Shown here: positions 1 through 8,047 of the stretch, one piece after another | How the letters are laid out: the number at the start of each line of letters is the position of its first letter | How positions within the stretch are numbered: the first letter of the stretch is position 1 | Source: Candidatus Gastranaerophilales bacterium | GTDB taxonomy: Bacteria; Cyanobacteriota; Vampirovibrionia; Gastranaerophilales; Gastranaerophilaceae | Direction: 5' to 3' | DNA: 64,000 bases | Assembly: GCA_910586855.1 (NCBI GenBank) | Contig: CAJUJH010000002.1 | Span: 416,546 to 480,545, forward strand | Program-made: the position numbers and the translations under genes | Notes under the pieces: model-generated | The model's database searches: none | What the model was told of the DNA's origin: nothing | Seen by the model: the letters and a program-made list of their open reading frames with translations, nothing else

Positions 1-118
1 GTCTAACAAGTATATTGCCAGCTAACACATTTTCGTTGCCAAATTTTTTGACACCTAATCTCTGTGCTTCTGAATCTCTTCCGTTCTTGGACGAACCTAC
101 ACCTTTCTTATGTGCCAT
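1..118 (-). CDS. rpmA: Ribosomal protein L27 (partial, C-terminus outside window)
   Basis: The reverse strand starts MAHKKGVGSSKNGRDSEAQR and continues through RLGVKKFGNENVLAGNILVRQ to the window edge. This is the classic L27 N-terminus, whose basic tail reaches toward the peptidyl-transferase centre of the 50S subunit. There is no N-terminal prosequence of the Firmicutes type; the gene starts directly at MAHKKG. The ATG overlaps the rplU stop codon by one base (TAATG), so it is translationally coupled to L21, the usual rplU-rpmA order. About 39 residues are visible and the stop lies beyond base 1. Confidence 0.95.
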   Translation of the reverse strand, partial: MAHKKGVGSSKNGRDSEAQRLGVKKFGNENVLAGNILVR

Positions 119-468
119 TATTCTTCTCCTGCTTCATCTTGTGCTTTTTTGCCGGCTTTTGTATTAATTTTGTTAATCATAACACGGCTGTATTGTTGTC
201 TGTGACCTTGTTTTTTTCTGTATCCTTTTTTAGGACGTTGTTTAAAAACAATAATCTTTTTTGCTTTGTCATTTTTTACGATAGAGCCTTCTACTAAAGC
301 ACCCTCTACGTAAGGTTGACCAACCTTTGATTTTTTACCGTTAACAAGCATAACAATCTTATCAAAAGTAACTTTATCGTTTTCTTTGGCGTCTAAAAGC
401 TCAATATCAACATATCTGCCTTCTTCAAGCTTGTATTGTTTTCCGCCTGTTTCAACTATAGCATACAT
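118..468 (-). CDS. rplU: Ribosomal protein L21
   Basis: A 116-aa product beginning MYAIVETGGKQYKLEEGRY, the standard L21 start, with the conserved C-terminal VFKQRPKKGYRKKQGHRQ segment that binds 23S rRNA. An open frame extends 23 codons further upstream (to 537). The family start at 468 is preferred because it matches L21 proteins and follows an AGAAAGGA ribosome binding site. The gene leads an rplU-rpmA operon, and the 150 bp upstream (469-622) must carry its promoter. Confidence 0.96.
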   Translation of the reverse strand: MYAIVETGGKQYKLEEGRYVDIELLDAKENDKVTFDKIVMLVNGKKSKVGQPYVEGALVEGSIVKNDKAKKIIVFKQRPKKGYRKKQGHRQQYSRVMINKINTKAGKKAQDEAGEE

Positions 469-622
469 TTTGTCGTTTTTCCTTTCTAAGGTTTTTAGGG
501 ACTGTAACCATTTAATATGGTATTTAGACACAGCCAACCTGTCTCAACATAGAAGATATTACCTCAAGCAAAAATTACTGTCAATGTTTGCTTGGCAAAT
601 TTGTTGCAGATTGCGTGAAGTG

Positions 623-1948
623 CTAGAGCCATATGGTTTTTAGAGGTAGTTTTTCAACGGTAAGTTCGTAAATTGCCTCTGTGCCCAGTTCTTCAAAACA
701 AATTAGTGTGCAATCCTTGATACAAGCCTGTAATACACATGCTATGCCGCCGTTTGCTTTAAAATAAAGCTTATTCAAGCCATTGATTGCTCTGTCACCC
801 TTGCCAATTGTAGCTATGACTCCATTTTTATATAATAGAGGGGCAAATTTATCCATGCGTTTTGATGTTGTGGGACCAATCGGTCCGATGATTTCTTCGC
901 GTGAAGCAGGGCAGGGACCTGCGTAAAATATGATTTTATTATTTAAATCAACGGGTAAAATCTTGTCATAGCAGGTATTTTCAGCGTTTGGGTTTTTATA
1001 GCCGGCTTCTATCATATCGGCTAATTTTTTATGCGCAGCATCGCGTGCTGTTATGATTTTTCCTGTAAGTAAAATCTCTTCGCCATCTTTTAAATTTTGC
1101 AATGCAGATAGGTCATCTGTTCTTATTTCGCGGGCATTTGAGGCTATTTTAACATCGCTGAATTTTTGAACTTCACTTATATAGCGGATTTCACCGTTTT
1201 TAATTTTTGCAGAAGCTGCTCTAAACGAGTGGCAGCTTATGTTTACACATACAGGAAGGCACGCAATGTGAGTCGGGGCAGTTAAAATCCGGGTTTCAAA
1301 AACATTTTCAATGTCAACCTCTACTGATTTTCCCGTAAATAATGCTTTTTTCGCTAAGAAAGCAGCAGTTTCGGCACATCCGCCCGCGCCTATCCCTATA
1401 CACATTGGCGGGCAGGCATTTTCACCTGCATCAATGGCGCATTGTTTAGCAAAATCAAGTATTTCTTGGTATTCTGCCGTTGGGTTAAACATCTTTAAAC
1501 GGGTCATGTTTTCTGCCCCGCCCCCTTTAATGCCAACAAGGATAGATATTTCAGACCCCTCAACAATTTTTGTGTGAATTAAAGCCGGAGTGTTGTCTCC
1601 CTTATTAGTTCTATCATTCAGGGCATCAGATACTGTTGATTTTCTGTAAAATTTATCACGATAGCAATCTGCAACAGCTTTATTTATGGCGTTTTCAATA
1701 TATTCACCCTCAAGAATTATGTTTTGACCAAGCTCTATAAAGATTACAACCTGTCCTGTATCTTGACACAATGGTCTTTTCTTGCTTTGAGCCAAATAAG
1801 CATTTTTTAAAATTTTATCTTTGTAATCGCAATTAAAATTTGAAAGTTTATTATAAACCCATGGCGGCAGATTTGTATTTGCAATTTCAATTAAATTGTA
1901 AACTGCTTCATAAATATTTTTTGTATCTAAATGCTCTTTTAAAGTCAT
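623..1948 (-). CDS. fumA: Class I (iron-sulfur) fumarate hydratase, fused alpha/beta
   Basis: A 441-aa enzyme interconverting fumarate and malate. The N-terminal two thirds is the tartrate dehydratase/fumarase alpha domain (cysteine in RPLCQDTGQVV; GIGAGGCAETAAFLAKKALF). The C-terminal part from about EEILLTGKIITARDAAHKKL is the beta domain, ending in GPTTSKRMDKF and GKGDRAINGLNKLYF. The family may occur as two subunits or one chain; here it is one chain, slightly short for a FumA. The start at 1948 follows a GGCAGGGA site; 25 upstream in-frame codons lack one. The oxygen-labile cluster fits an anaerobe. Tartrate dehydratase is the alternative family member. Confidence 0.88.
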   Translation of the reverse strand: MTLKEHLDTKNIYEAVYNLIEIANTNLPPWVYNKLSNFNCDYKDKILKNAYLAQSKKRPLCQDTGQVVIFIELGQNIILEGEYIENAINKAVADCYRDKFYRKSTVSDALNDRTNKGDNTPALIHTKIVEGSEISILVGIKGGGAENMTRLKMFNPTAEYQEILDFAKQCAIDAGENACPPMCIGIGAGGCAETAAFLAKKALFTGKSVEVDIENVFETRILTAPTHIACLPVCVNISCHSFRAASAKIKNGEIRYISEVQKFSDVKIASNAREIRTDDLSALQNLKDGEEILLTGKIITARDAAHKKLADMIEAGYKNPNAENTCYDKILPVDLNNKIIFYAGPCPASREEIIGPIGPTTSKRMDKFAPLLYKNGVIATIGKGDRAINGLNKLYFKANGGIACVLQACIKDCTLICFEELGTEAIYELTVEKLPLKTIWL

Positions 1949-2008
1949 ATTCCCTGCCTCATTCAATTTAAAATTGACTTTCATAAAAAAAATAATATCA
2001 TATATATT

Positions 2009-2275
2009 ATGAGGATGATACAAAAATTAAAAGCTTTGGAAAAAGCGGTTGTTTTTTTAAGATGGGCTACAGATGCTCAGTTTGGCAAACTTAAATATGT
2101 CGGAGAAGATTTTATTGAATTTGAAATTTTAGATATGGATTCAATGGAATATACTGAAACTGTCCTGATAAATTCCCAATTGCTTCTTGAAGTTATTGTT
2201 TCTGGATTTGAAGTATCCAGAGTTATTGCTGAAATTTCCCATAAGATGGAGATTGCGGATTTAGGGAATATATAG
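2009..2275 (+). CDS. Conserved small protein with Sm-like pattern
   Basis: An 88-aa protein with no named family that I recognise. Residues 24-62 contain FGKLKYVGEDFIEFEILD, then a hydrophilic turn and TETVLINSQLLLEVIV. A glycine-led strand, a D-F-I-E-F-E strand and a later hydrophobic strand recall the Sm/LSm barrel seen in many small RNA-binding or adaptor proteins. The gene lies between two minus-strand genes, divergent from fumarase. Two ATGs at 2009 and 2015 are possible starts and neither has a good ribosome binding site. The Sm-like suggestion is inference from pattern only. Confidence 0.6.
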   Translation: MRMIQKLKALEKAVVFLRWATDAQFGKLKYVGEDFIEFEILDMDSMEYTETVLINSQLLLEVIVSGFEVSRVIAEISHKMEIADLGNI

Positions 2276-2293
2276 TTTGCAGGAAATGCATAA

Positions 2294-3433
2294 TTATTTT
2301 GGGATTTCTGCACAAAGACAGTGGATTCCGCCATGGGTTTCTTCCAGAATTTGTGCAATATTATCGCAGATTTTGGGGTCTTTTCCGCTTCCGCCTTCAA
2401 TAAAATAAACGTTATCAGGTTTAATGTAGTTTTTTACGGATTCTTTGAATTTGTCTTCAAAATCAAGACCAAGTTCCTTTGCAAGTTTGGGTGTCAAGCC
2501 AAGTTCGTCCTGAAGGTTGGTTTTATTTGAGATATAAACTATTTCGCCATTTTTATCCGTAGCAGCAACTGCATTTATAAAGTTTAGTTTGTGTATATAG
2601 GTACCCATGGGATTGTGACGTGAAACCCCGTCATGGTAGATTCTGCCTGGAACTCTTACAACTTTATAATTATTATTTTCCAATGTTAAAATTACATCGC
2701 TAGTATCTGCAAAATTTCCAGATTTACGTGCCGTTTGCATATTTTTTATAATTTTGCAAAGATTCTCGTATGTCTTATTTAAATTTTCTTCTCCATCTTG
2801 CAAGATAAGCTGCTGCAGCTTGCTTTCGGCATTTTTTAAAATAGCTAAAGTCATATCATCATCTGCTGCAATAATGACATTATCTTTCAATGGTCTTACA
2901 AATAAATCTATGTGAAAATCTGCCTGCGGCAGCCTTGTTATTTCTTTATCAGGGAATAATGCCGCCGCTTTTTTATATTTTTCAGATTTCCCTACAAGAA
3001 TTTTTTCTTTATTTCCATCTTGCAGCAGAAACAGATTTCCGCCCGAGATAAATTTTCTATATGGTATCTTTTCCCTTGCTATTCCAAATACTTGGCAGAA
3101 TGCTTTGTGGTTTGTTTCTTCATCTTGCCGTATTAGCATTTTGCCTTTTGTAAAATACATAATATCCTGAATCCAAGGGTGCATATATTCTGAATATTCT
3201 TCTGTGAAGAAATTTTGAATTTTCTTTAATATGGAAATATCGGTATAAGGTTTTTTGCCTGCCAGTTTACTGTCAAGCACTACGTCAAAACCGTGTTTTG
3301 CACCAATTTCTCTCATTTCATAAGCAATTTTAGAGGCATTAAAACCTTTGGCGTTTCTCATAACTACGCCTTGAAGGGCTCTTGCATCGTATCCTTTGAA
3401 ATTTGTATTCTTATTTATTCGTAAACCATTCAC
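2294..3433 (-). CDS. Protein-arginine deiminase (PAD)-like enzyme
   Basis: A 379-aa protein with the catalytic landmarks of the guanidino-modifying superfamily in the PAD arrangement: WIQD at 87-90 (PAD Trp and catalytic Asp), GGNLFLL at 131-137, FHIDLFV at 173-179 (catalytic His174 and Asp176) and GGIHCLCAEIP at 368-378 (nucleophile Cys372). PADs convert peptidyl-arginine to citrulline. The N-terminal immunoglobulin-like domains of animal PADs are absent; residues 1-85 begin with a short tail containing NFKG (11-14). There is no classical signal peptide. The start is GTG with no clear ribosome binding site. A free-arginine or agmatine deiminase is the alternative, but WIQD followed by HID favours PAD. 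Confidence 0.72.
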   Translation of the reverse strand: MNGLRINKNTNFKGYDARALQGVVMRNAKGFNASKIAYEMREIGAKHGFDVVLDSKLAGKKPYTDISILKKIQNFFTEEYSEYMHPWIQDIMYFTKGKMLIRQDEETNHKAFCQVFGIAREKIPYRKFISGGNLFLLQDGNKEKILVGKSEKYKKAAALFPDKEITRLPQADFHIDLFVRPLKDNVIIAADDDMTLAILKNAESKLQQLILQDGEENLNKTYENLCKIIKNMQTARKSGNFADTSDVILTLENNNYKVVRVPGRIYHDGVSRHNPMGTYIHKLNFINAVAATDKNGEIVYISNKTNLQDELGLTPKLAKELGLDFEDKFKESVKNYIKPDNVYFIEGGSGKDPKICDNIAQILEETHGGIHCLCAEIPK

Positions 3434-3502
3434 AAAAGTTATAAAACTAAAGAGAAAATTTTGTTGCTAGAGATTGGTATACTTTGCTGATTTATCTTTA
3501 GA

Positions 3503-4126
3503 TTATACAGGTAAATCCACATAAAAACAGATTTTATTTTTATTTTTTGTGTGGGAAATTTTGCCGTTTAAATTTAAAAGCGCATCTTTAATTATTCCCT
3601 GTCCAAAGCCTGTTGATTTTTCAGCATTTGAATTTAAAACTGTATTTGTAACGCAGATTGAAACATATTTTTTATTTTTTGAAACTTCTATTTTTACTTC
3701 TTCAAAATTAGGTGAATATTTTACCGCATTTGTAAGCAGATTTAAAAAAACCTGTCTTATCATTTGTTTGTCTGAATTTATATTTATAACTTCGTTTGAG
3801 CACACAAGATTTAGTTTTATATTTTTTTCAATTATTAAAAGCTTTAGAGCAAAAATTTCTTCATTAATAATGTTAAGAATGTTAAAATATTCTTCTTTTA
3901 TTTGATATTTACCTTTTTTGAGAGAATAATTTTCCATTAAATTTTCTATATACTCCAAATTGTGTCTGTTTACTTTGTAAATTTCGCTTAGAAGTTCATT
4001 TTGTGAAGAGGCAGCCCCTTTATTTTCAAGATTTTCAAGGGCTATTTTTATGCTTAAAATTGGGGATTTTATATCGTGCAGGATGTTTAAGACAAACTCT
4101 TCATTTTTTTCTTCAACACTTTTCAT
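3503..4126 (-). CDS. Small soluble histidine kinase-like protein
   Basis: A 207-aa protein with no sensor or membrane segment. The phospho-acceptor H-box is in VLNILHDIKSPILSIKIAL near residue 18, followed by a dimerisation helix. The ATPase domain has a good N-box (NLLTNAVKYSP) and a G2-like GFGQGIIKDAL. The G1 box (D-x-G-x-G) is replaced by VTNTVLNSN, so ATP binding may be altered. No response regulator is adjacent. It lies 70 bp upstream of the PAD-like gene on the same strand, so the two may be co-transcribed. It could be an active orphan kinase, a phosphatase or a degenerate partner protein. Confidence 0.75.
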   Translation of the reverse strand: MKSVEEKNEEFVLNILHDIKSPILSIKIALENLENKGAASSQNELLSEIYKVNRHNLEYIENLMENYSLKKGKYQIKEEYFNILNIINEEIFALKLLIIEKNIKLNLVCSNEVININSDKQMIRQVFLNLLTNAVKYSPNFEEVKIEVSKNKKYVSICVTNTVLNSNAEKSTGFGQGIIKDALLNLNGKISHTKNKNKICFYVDLPV

Positions 4127-4279
4127 ATGGCTATTTATAACAGTTTTTTTGTATTTTTATATCCTCTTTTTGTGATTCATTGGGGCTAATATTTTTTGAA
4201 TTAAAGCTTTAACTATTTACAACAGATTGTGTTTGGATAAAAATTATAAATAAAAGGTGTTAGTAATTTAGAGGAAAAG

Positions 4280-5665
4280 ATGATTAAACTTAATTACAAA
4301 AATGTTTCTCAAGATGTAATCGGCGCCGAATACGGGCTTGATATCGAAAGAGAATTTAGTGAATTTGCCCCTAAGATTGAATCTATCATTAAGGATTTAA
4401 ATTTAAGAAAAGACAAGCAAGGACAATGGCTTCAATGGATGAACCTTGGTTACAATGAAGAAACCGTTTGGTATGTTAAAGAATATGCTGCAATGGTTGA
4501 AGGACGTTTTGATAACATTCTTGTGCTTGGTATAGGCGGTTCAGCATTGGGCGGTATTGCTGTGACTGAAGCGCTTTTAAAACCTTATTGGAATTTACTT
4601 TCTGCTTCAGACAGAGGTAACATGCCAAGGATATTTTTCCTCGATAATATTGACCCTGACCAAATCAATGCACTTTTAAACATGCTTGATTTAAGAAGAA
4701 CTTTGGTTAATGTAATTACAAAATCCGGTTCTACTGCTGAAACCATGTCTCAATTTATGATTATAAAAGACAGAATGCAGAAACTTTTAGGAGATGACTA
4801 CAGAAAAAATATCGTTGCAACAACAGATAAGCAATCAGGTATCTTAAGACAAATTGCAAATGAAGAAGGCTATAAAACTTTTGTTGTGCCTGATGATGTT
4901 GGCGGAAGATTTTCGGTATTTTCAGCAGTTGGTCTTGTTCCTTTTGCACTTGTGGGTATTGATATTGATGAAATCATCCAAGGTGTAAAGGTTATGGATT
5001 TAGCTTTGAAAAATACCGATATCACAAAAAATATTGCTGCTCAGAACGCTTTAATTCATTATTTGATGGATACAAAGAAAGGTCATTATTTATCTGTTAT
5101 GATGCCTTATTCAAGCAGATTAAAATATGTTTCAGACTGGTATGTTCAATTATGGGCTGAATCTTTGGGTAAAGAAGTTGATAAAAACGGCAACAGGGTA
5201 AATGTTGGACCTACTCCTATTAAAGCTTTGGGTGCAACTGACCAGCACTCTCAAATTCAGCTATACAATGAAGGCAAGCACGATAAAATTATTAACTTTA
5301 TCCGTGTTGAAGAATTTGATACAAACCTTGAAATTCCAAAAATCTTTGAATGCACTGGGGTTAATTACTTAGGCGGCAAGACGATTAATGAGCTTATTAA
5401 TGCGGAGGCTGATTCTACAGCTGTTGCTCTAGCTGATTTTAAACGTCCAAACTTAACAATTTCAATGCCTAAAGTTAATGCTTACTATTTAGCGCAGTTA
5501 TTCTATATGCTAGAAGTTCAAACTGCTATTGCAGGCGAACTTTATAATATTAATACTTTCAATCAGCCCGGTGTAGAACAAGCTAAGAACTACACTTATG
5601 CACTAATGGGCAGAGCGGGTTATGAAGAATCAAGAGAAGAATTAACTTGTAAGATTGGAAGATAG
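4280..5665 (+). CDS. pgi: Glucose-6-phosphate isomerase
   Basis: A 461-aa cytoplasmic glycolytic enzyme interconverting glucose-6-phosphate and fructose-6-phosphate. Visible family signatures are VLGIGGSALGG (sugar-phosphate loop), ITKSGSTAETMSQF (phosphate-binding serines/threonines of the SIS fold), GGRFSVFSAVGLVPFAL and KALGATDQHSQIQLYNEG with the catalytic histidine region. Length agrees with the shorter bacterial PGI class. GAGGAAAAG lies just before the ATG. The gene is monocistronic and closed by a clear terminator at 5701. Confidence 0.96.
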   Translation: MIKLNYKNVSQDVIGAEYGLDIEREFSEFAPKIESIIKDLNLRKDKQGQWLQWMNLGYNEETVWYVKEYAAMVEGRFDNILVLGIGGSALGGIAVTEALLKPYWNLLSASDRGNMPRIFFLDNIDPDQINALLNMLDLRRTLVNVITKSGSTAETMSQFMIIKDRMQKLLGDDYRKNIVATTDKQSGILRQIANEEGYKTFVVPDDVGGRFSVFSAVGLVPFALVGIDIDEIIQGVKVMDLALKNTDITKNIAAQNALIHYLMDTKKGHYLSVMMPYSSRLKYVSDWYVQLWAESLGKEVDKNGNRVNVGPTPIKALGATDQHSQIQLYNEGKHDKIINFIRVEEFDTNLEIPKIFECTGVNYLGGKTINELINAEADSTAVALADFKRPNLTISMPKVNAYYLAQLFYMLEVQTAIAGELYNINTFNQPGVEQAKNYTYALMGRAGYEESREELTCKIGR

Positions 5666-5700
5666 AGTTTTTCTGAATTTAGTAATTTTGAATACATTAA

Positions 5701-5730
5701 AAGACCTTGTATTTTACAAGGTCTTTTGCT
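5701..5730 (+). terminator. Rho-independent terminator after pgi
   Basis: A perfect 10-bp stem, AAGACCTTGT with ACAAGGTCTT around a 5-base loop, is followed by TTGCTTTTT. It lies 35 bp after the pgi stop. Confidence 0.9.
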
Positions 5731-5804
5731 TTTTATTAAATAATTTTGAAAATAGTTCTGAAAATAATTTTCTTCAATTCTTTATCGAAATTTTTAAAGT
5801 CTGG

Positions 5805-5930
5805 CTAATGTGTCTCATTTTTCCATTCTTTTTCGTCAACAGGGGCAAGACCTTTGCAAAGATAGTATCCGCCAATTGCAAAACCTGCAACTGAAAGACA
5901 AGCTATGATATTGCTTAATATATTTTCCAT
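5805..5930 (-). CDS. 41-aa single-pass membrane micropeptide
   Basis: The reverse strand encodes 41 residues beginning MENILSNIIACLSVAGFA, a single hydrophobic helix that continues to IGGYYLCKG, with an acidic hydrophilic C-terminus (VDEKEWKNETH). Its ATG overlaps the stop codon of the upstream 82-aa membrane protein by one base (TAATG), so translation is coupled; rplU-rpmA in this window uses the same junction. The two are probably one transcript and may form a small membrane complex. Function is unknown. Confidence 0.6.
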   Translation of the reverse strand: MENILSNIIACLSVAGFAIGGYYLCKGLAPVDEKEWKNETH

Positions 5931-6178
5931 TATTTTTCGTCTCCTTTGTTGTCATATAAATATTTTCTAAGCTCTTTTCCAACTTTGTACAACTCTTTTC
6001 CAAGGATTGCAATATAAAATATACCAAGCATGGCTAGAAAAATTCTTGGCGTATTATGACCATCCATAAGAAATAAGCTTGCCACACCTCCAATAAGTAC
6101 AATTAAGGCACTTGTTACAAGCTGTTTTGATACAAGTAAGCTTTTTACTCTTAATTTAATTTTTTCATCATAATCCAT
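5930..6178 (-). CDS. 82-aa two-helix membrane protein
   Basis: The protein starts MDYDEKIKLRVKSLLVSKQL, followed by two hydrophobic segments (about 20-38 and 46-62) and a basic/acidic tail, suggesting a hairpin with both ends in the cytoplasm. I do not recognise a family. It lies downstream of the fic gene on the same strand and is followed by the overlapping 41-aa membrane micropeptide. The size and topology resemble accessory subunits of membrane complexes, but no neighbour reveals a partner. Confidence 0.65.
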   Translation of the reverse strand: MDYDEKIKLRVKSLLVSKQLVTSALIVLIGGVASLFLMDGHNTPRIFLAMLGIFYIAILGKELYKVGKELRKYLYDNKGDEK

Positions 6179-6226
6179 AAATTAAAGTATAGCCTATTTT
6201 TTAAGTAGGGGCAAATGTTTAATTTT

Positions 6227-6841
6227 TTAGCAGTTTCCCATATCGCAGGTTTTATATGCTGTATAGCCTTCATATGCGTAGCTTGCATCAATGCCTTTCA
6301 TATAAATTTCTCTGTCATCGGTTTTATCTGTGAGGGCATCTTTTAACAAAAGTTTAATTTCAGTTGCTTTTATAGGGCTTCTTTCCATTGCAAAAAGATA
6401 ATCTTCTTTATCAATTTTGCTCCAGTCTACTACCTTATTTAATTCTTTTTTAAAAATTAAATCAAGCCAAATTCTTGCACTGCGTCCGTTTCCTTCGCGA
6501 AACGGATGTGCGATATTTATTTCTATATATTTTTCAACAATTTCATCATATGTAGACTGTGGCATTTTATCAATGTTTTCAAGTGCCTCTTTTAAATATA
6601 TAACAGGGGCGAAACGAAAATTTCCTTTTGCAATGTTAACCGTTCTGATTTTTCCTGCAAAATCGTATATTTCACCAAATAGAAATTTGTGTATTTTTGC
6701 TAAGCTTGAAAATTTACCTGCTTCAAGCTGGTCTATTTTTCCTGTTTGAAAAAGTTCAAGCGCTTTTTGCTTGCTGATTCTCTCTTCTGCCTCAGCAAGC
6801 TTACATGATTCTGTAATTTTTAGTTTATTTTCTAGTGCCAT
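6227..6841 (-). CDS. fic: Fic-domain protein adenylyltransferase (class III-like)
   Basis: A 204-aa protein built almost entirely of a Fic domain. The active-site loop HPFREGNGRSAR (112-123) is the full canonical motif with catalytic His112, and GNFRFAP forms the target-docking flap. Fic enzymes usually transfer AMP from ATP to hydroxyl side chains of proteins. At the C-terminus, S-Y-A-Y-E-G (187-192) fits the (S/T)xxxE(G/N) inhibitory motif of class III Fics, in which the Glu blocks ATP; if so, no separate antitoxin is needed. No antitoxin gene is adjacent. Start 6841 (MALENKLKI) is chosen because it matches family members; an ATG at 6862 is also possible. It lies 37 bp after lrgB. Confidence 0.9.
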   Translation of the reverse strand: MALENKLKITESCKLAEAEERISKQKALELFQTGKIDQLEAGKFSSLAKIHKFLFGEIYDFAGKIRTVNIAKGNFRFAPVIYLKEALENIDKMPQSTYDEIVEKYIEINIAHPFREGNGRSARIWLDLIFKKELNKVVDWSKIDKEDYLFAMERSPIKATEIKLLLKDALTDKTDDREIYMKGIDASYAYEGYTAYKTCDMGNC

Positions 6842-6878
6842 TATTACTATAGATGTTACCATATTATGACTATCTTTA

Positions 6879-7607
6879 CTAGTTTTGCAATATTGTGACT
6901 ATCTCTGCCAGTTTTAAATACAGTTTAATTAAGACAGGGGCAAGGATGGCAGTAAGGATGGCAACTATGGTGAGGGCGACGGTGGAAATTGCAACCTGTT
7001 TAAATTGTTTGCGCTCAGCCAGGGATGATGTACCCATAACATGGGCTGCTGCACCTACTGATAAACCTATTGCTATGTCGTTATCTATTTTAAAAAGTTT
7101 CAACAGTCTGCGTGCAAAAAGCCCTCCTATGATTCCTGTGATTATAACAGCACAGGCTGTAAGTTCCGGAATGCCGCCAATTGTTTTTGAGATTTCAACT
7201 GCAATTGGCGTTGTGACTGATTTTGGAAGCATAGAAATAATTATGGATAATTTTGTGTGGAAAAATTTACCCAAAATAGCTGTTGAAATAATGGCAATAA
7301 ATGCTGCAAAAAGAAAACCAAAATAAATTGCGCGTTTATTTTGCAGCAATACTTCTTTATTTTTAATTAAAGGGTAGGCAAGTGCAATTGTAGCAGGACC
7401 TAAAAGATATGTTACATATTTTGCTCCTGAATTATACTCACTAAAATCAATATTAAAGAATTTTAACAGTAAAATTATTACAGCGCCTGATAAAATGATT
7501 GGCGGGAGTTTTTTTAAAGGGCGGAGGCGGCAGAAATATTTACAAATGTAAAATATTGCAAATGTCAGGCTAAAATATAAAAATTTTGAAAACAAACCGC
7601 TTAGCAT
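6879..7607 (-). CDS. lrgB: LrgB/CidB family membrane protein
   Basis: A 242-aa polytopic protein with the family core KSVTTPIAVEISKTIGGIPELT and an adjacent run of glycine-rich helices (ITGIIGGLFARRLL, GLSVGAAAHVMGTS). LrgB works with the holin-like LrgA in control of murein hydrolase activity and, in several bacteria, in pyruvate or glycolate transport. The start at 7607 follows AAGGAGA and overlaps the end of lrgA by 7 bp. The pair is an operon and probably a complex. Confidence 0.93.
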   Translation of the reverse strand: MLSGLFSKFLYFSLTFAIFYICKYFCRLRPLKKLPPIILSGAVIILLLKFFNIDFSEYNSGAKYVTYLLGPATIALAYPLIKNKEVLLQNKRAIYFGFLFAAFIAIISTAILGKFFHTKLSIIISMLPKSVTTPIAVEISKTIGGIPELTACAVIITGIIGGLFARRLLKLFKIDNDIAIGLSVGAAAHVMGTSSLAERKQFKQVAISTVALTIVAILTAILAPVLIKLYLKLAEIVTILQN

Positions 7608-8047
7608 TTAATTTTATCTCCTTTAGCAGCTGCGGGTAAGATATTTTGCACATCTTGTTTGTTTTCGGGAGCTTTTTTGCCTGTCCATTCCATAACCTTA
7701 TCTACAAAAATTGCAGTCAGAATCATTGTAATAAATGTGGTTAAAATAATTACTGCAAGTATGCTTATTAAATCGTTTTTGATTAAATGATAATGAACCG
7801 TAATCCCTACAAGGAGCGGTACAAAAAGTACTGGCAGAACAGATATTGCAATTGTGCAAATATCTTTTACAAGCCTAATTGGTATAATTTTAAAATTTAA
7901 TAATAGCGCAAAGATAATCATACCAAGGATTGTTGGCGGAAGATTTAGCCTGAGGGCATGAATTATTTTTTCACTTAAAAATTGAAGCAAAACAAGAATG
8001 ATAAAACCTGATACAATTCTTGCTGCTTTTTTAAACGCAAGCTTCAT
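7601..8047 (-). CDS. lrgA: LrgA/CidA family holin-like protein
   Basis: A 148-aa protein with four predicted membrane helices and the family motif LNLPPTILGMIIFALLL in the second helix. LrgA/CidA proteins form oligomers in the cytoplasmic membrane and are paired with LrgB/CidB, which follows here with a 7-bp overlap. Its ATG overlaps the miaB stop by 4 bp (ATGA), placing it in the synthase-miaB-lrgA-lrgB transcription unit. No LytTR-type regulator is next to it. Confidence 0.92.
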   Translation of the reverse strand: MKLAFKKAARIVSGFIILVLLQFLSEKIIHALRLNLPPTILGMIIFALLLNFKIIPIRLVKDICTIAISVLPVLFVPLLVGITVHYHLIKNDLISILAVIILTTFITMILTAIFVDKVMEWTGKKAPENKQDVQNILPAAAKGDKIKC

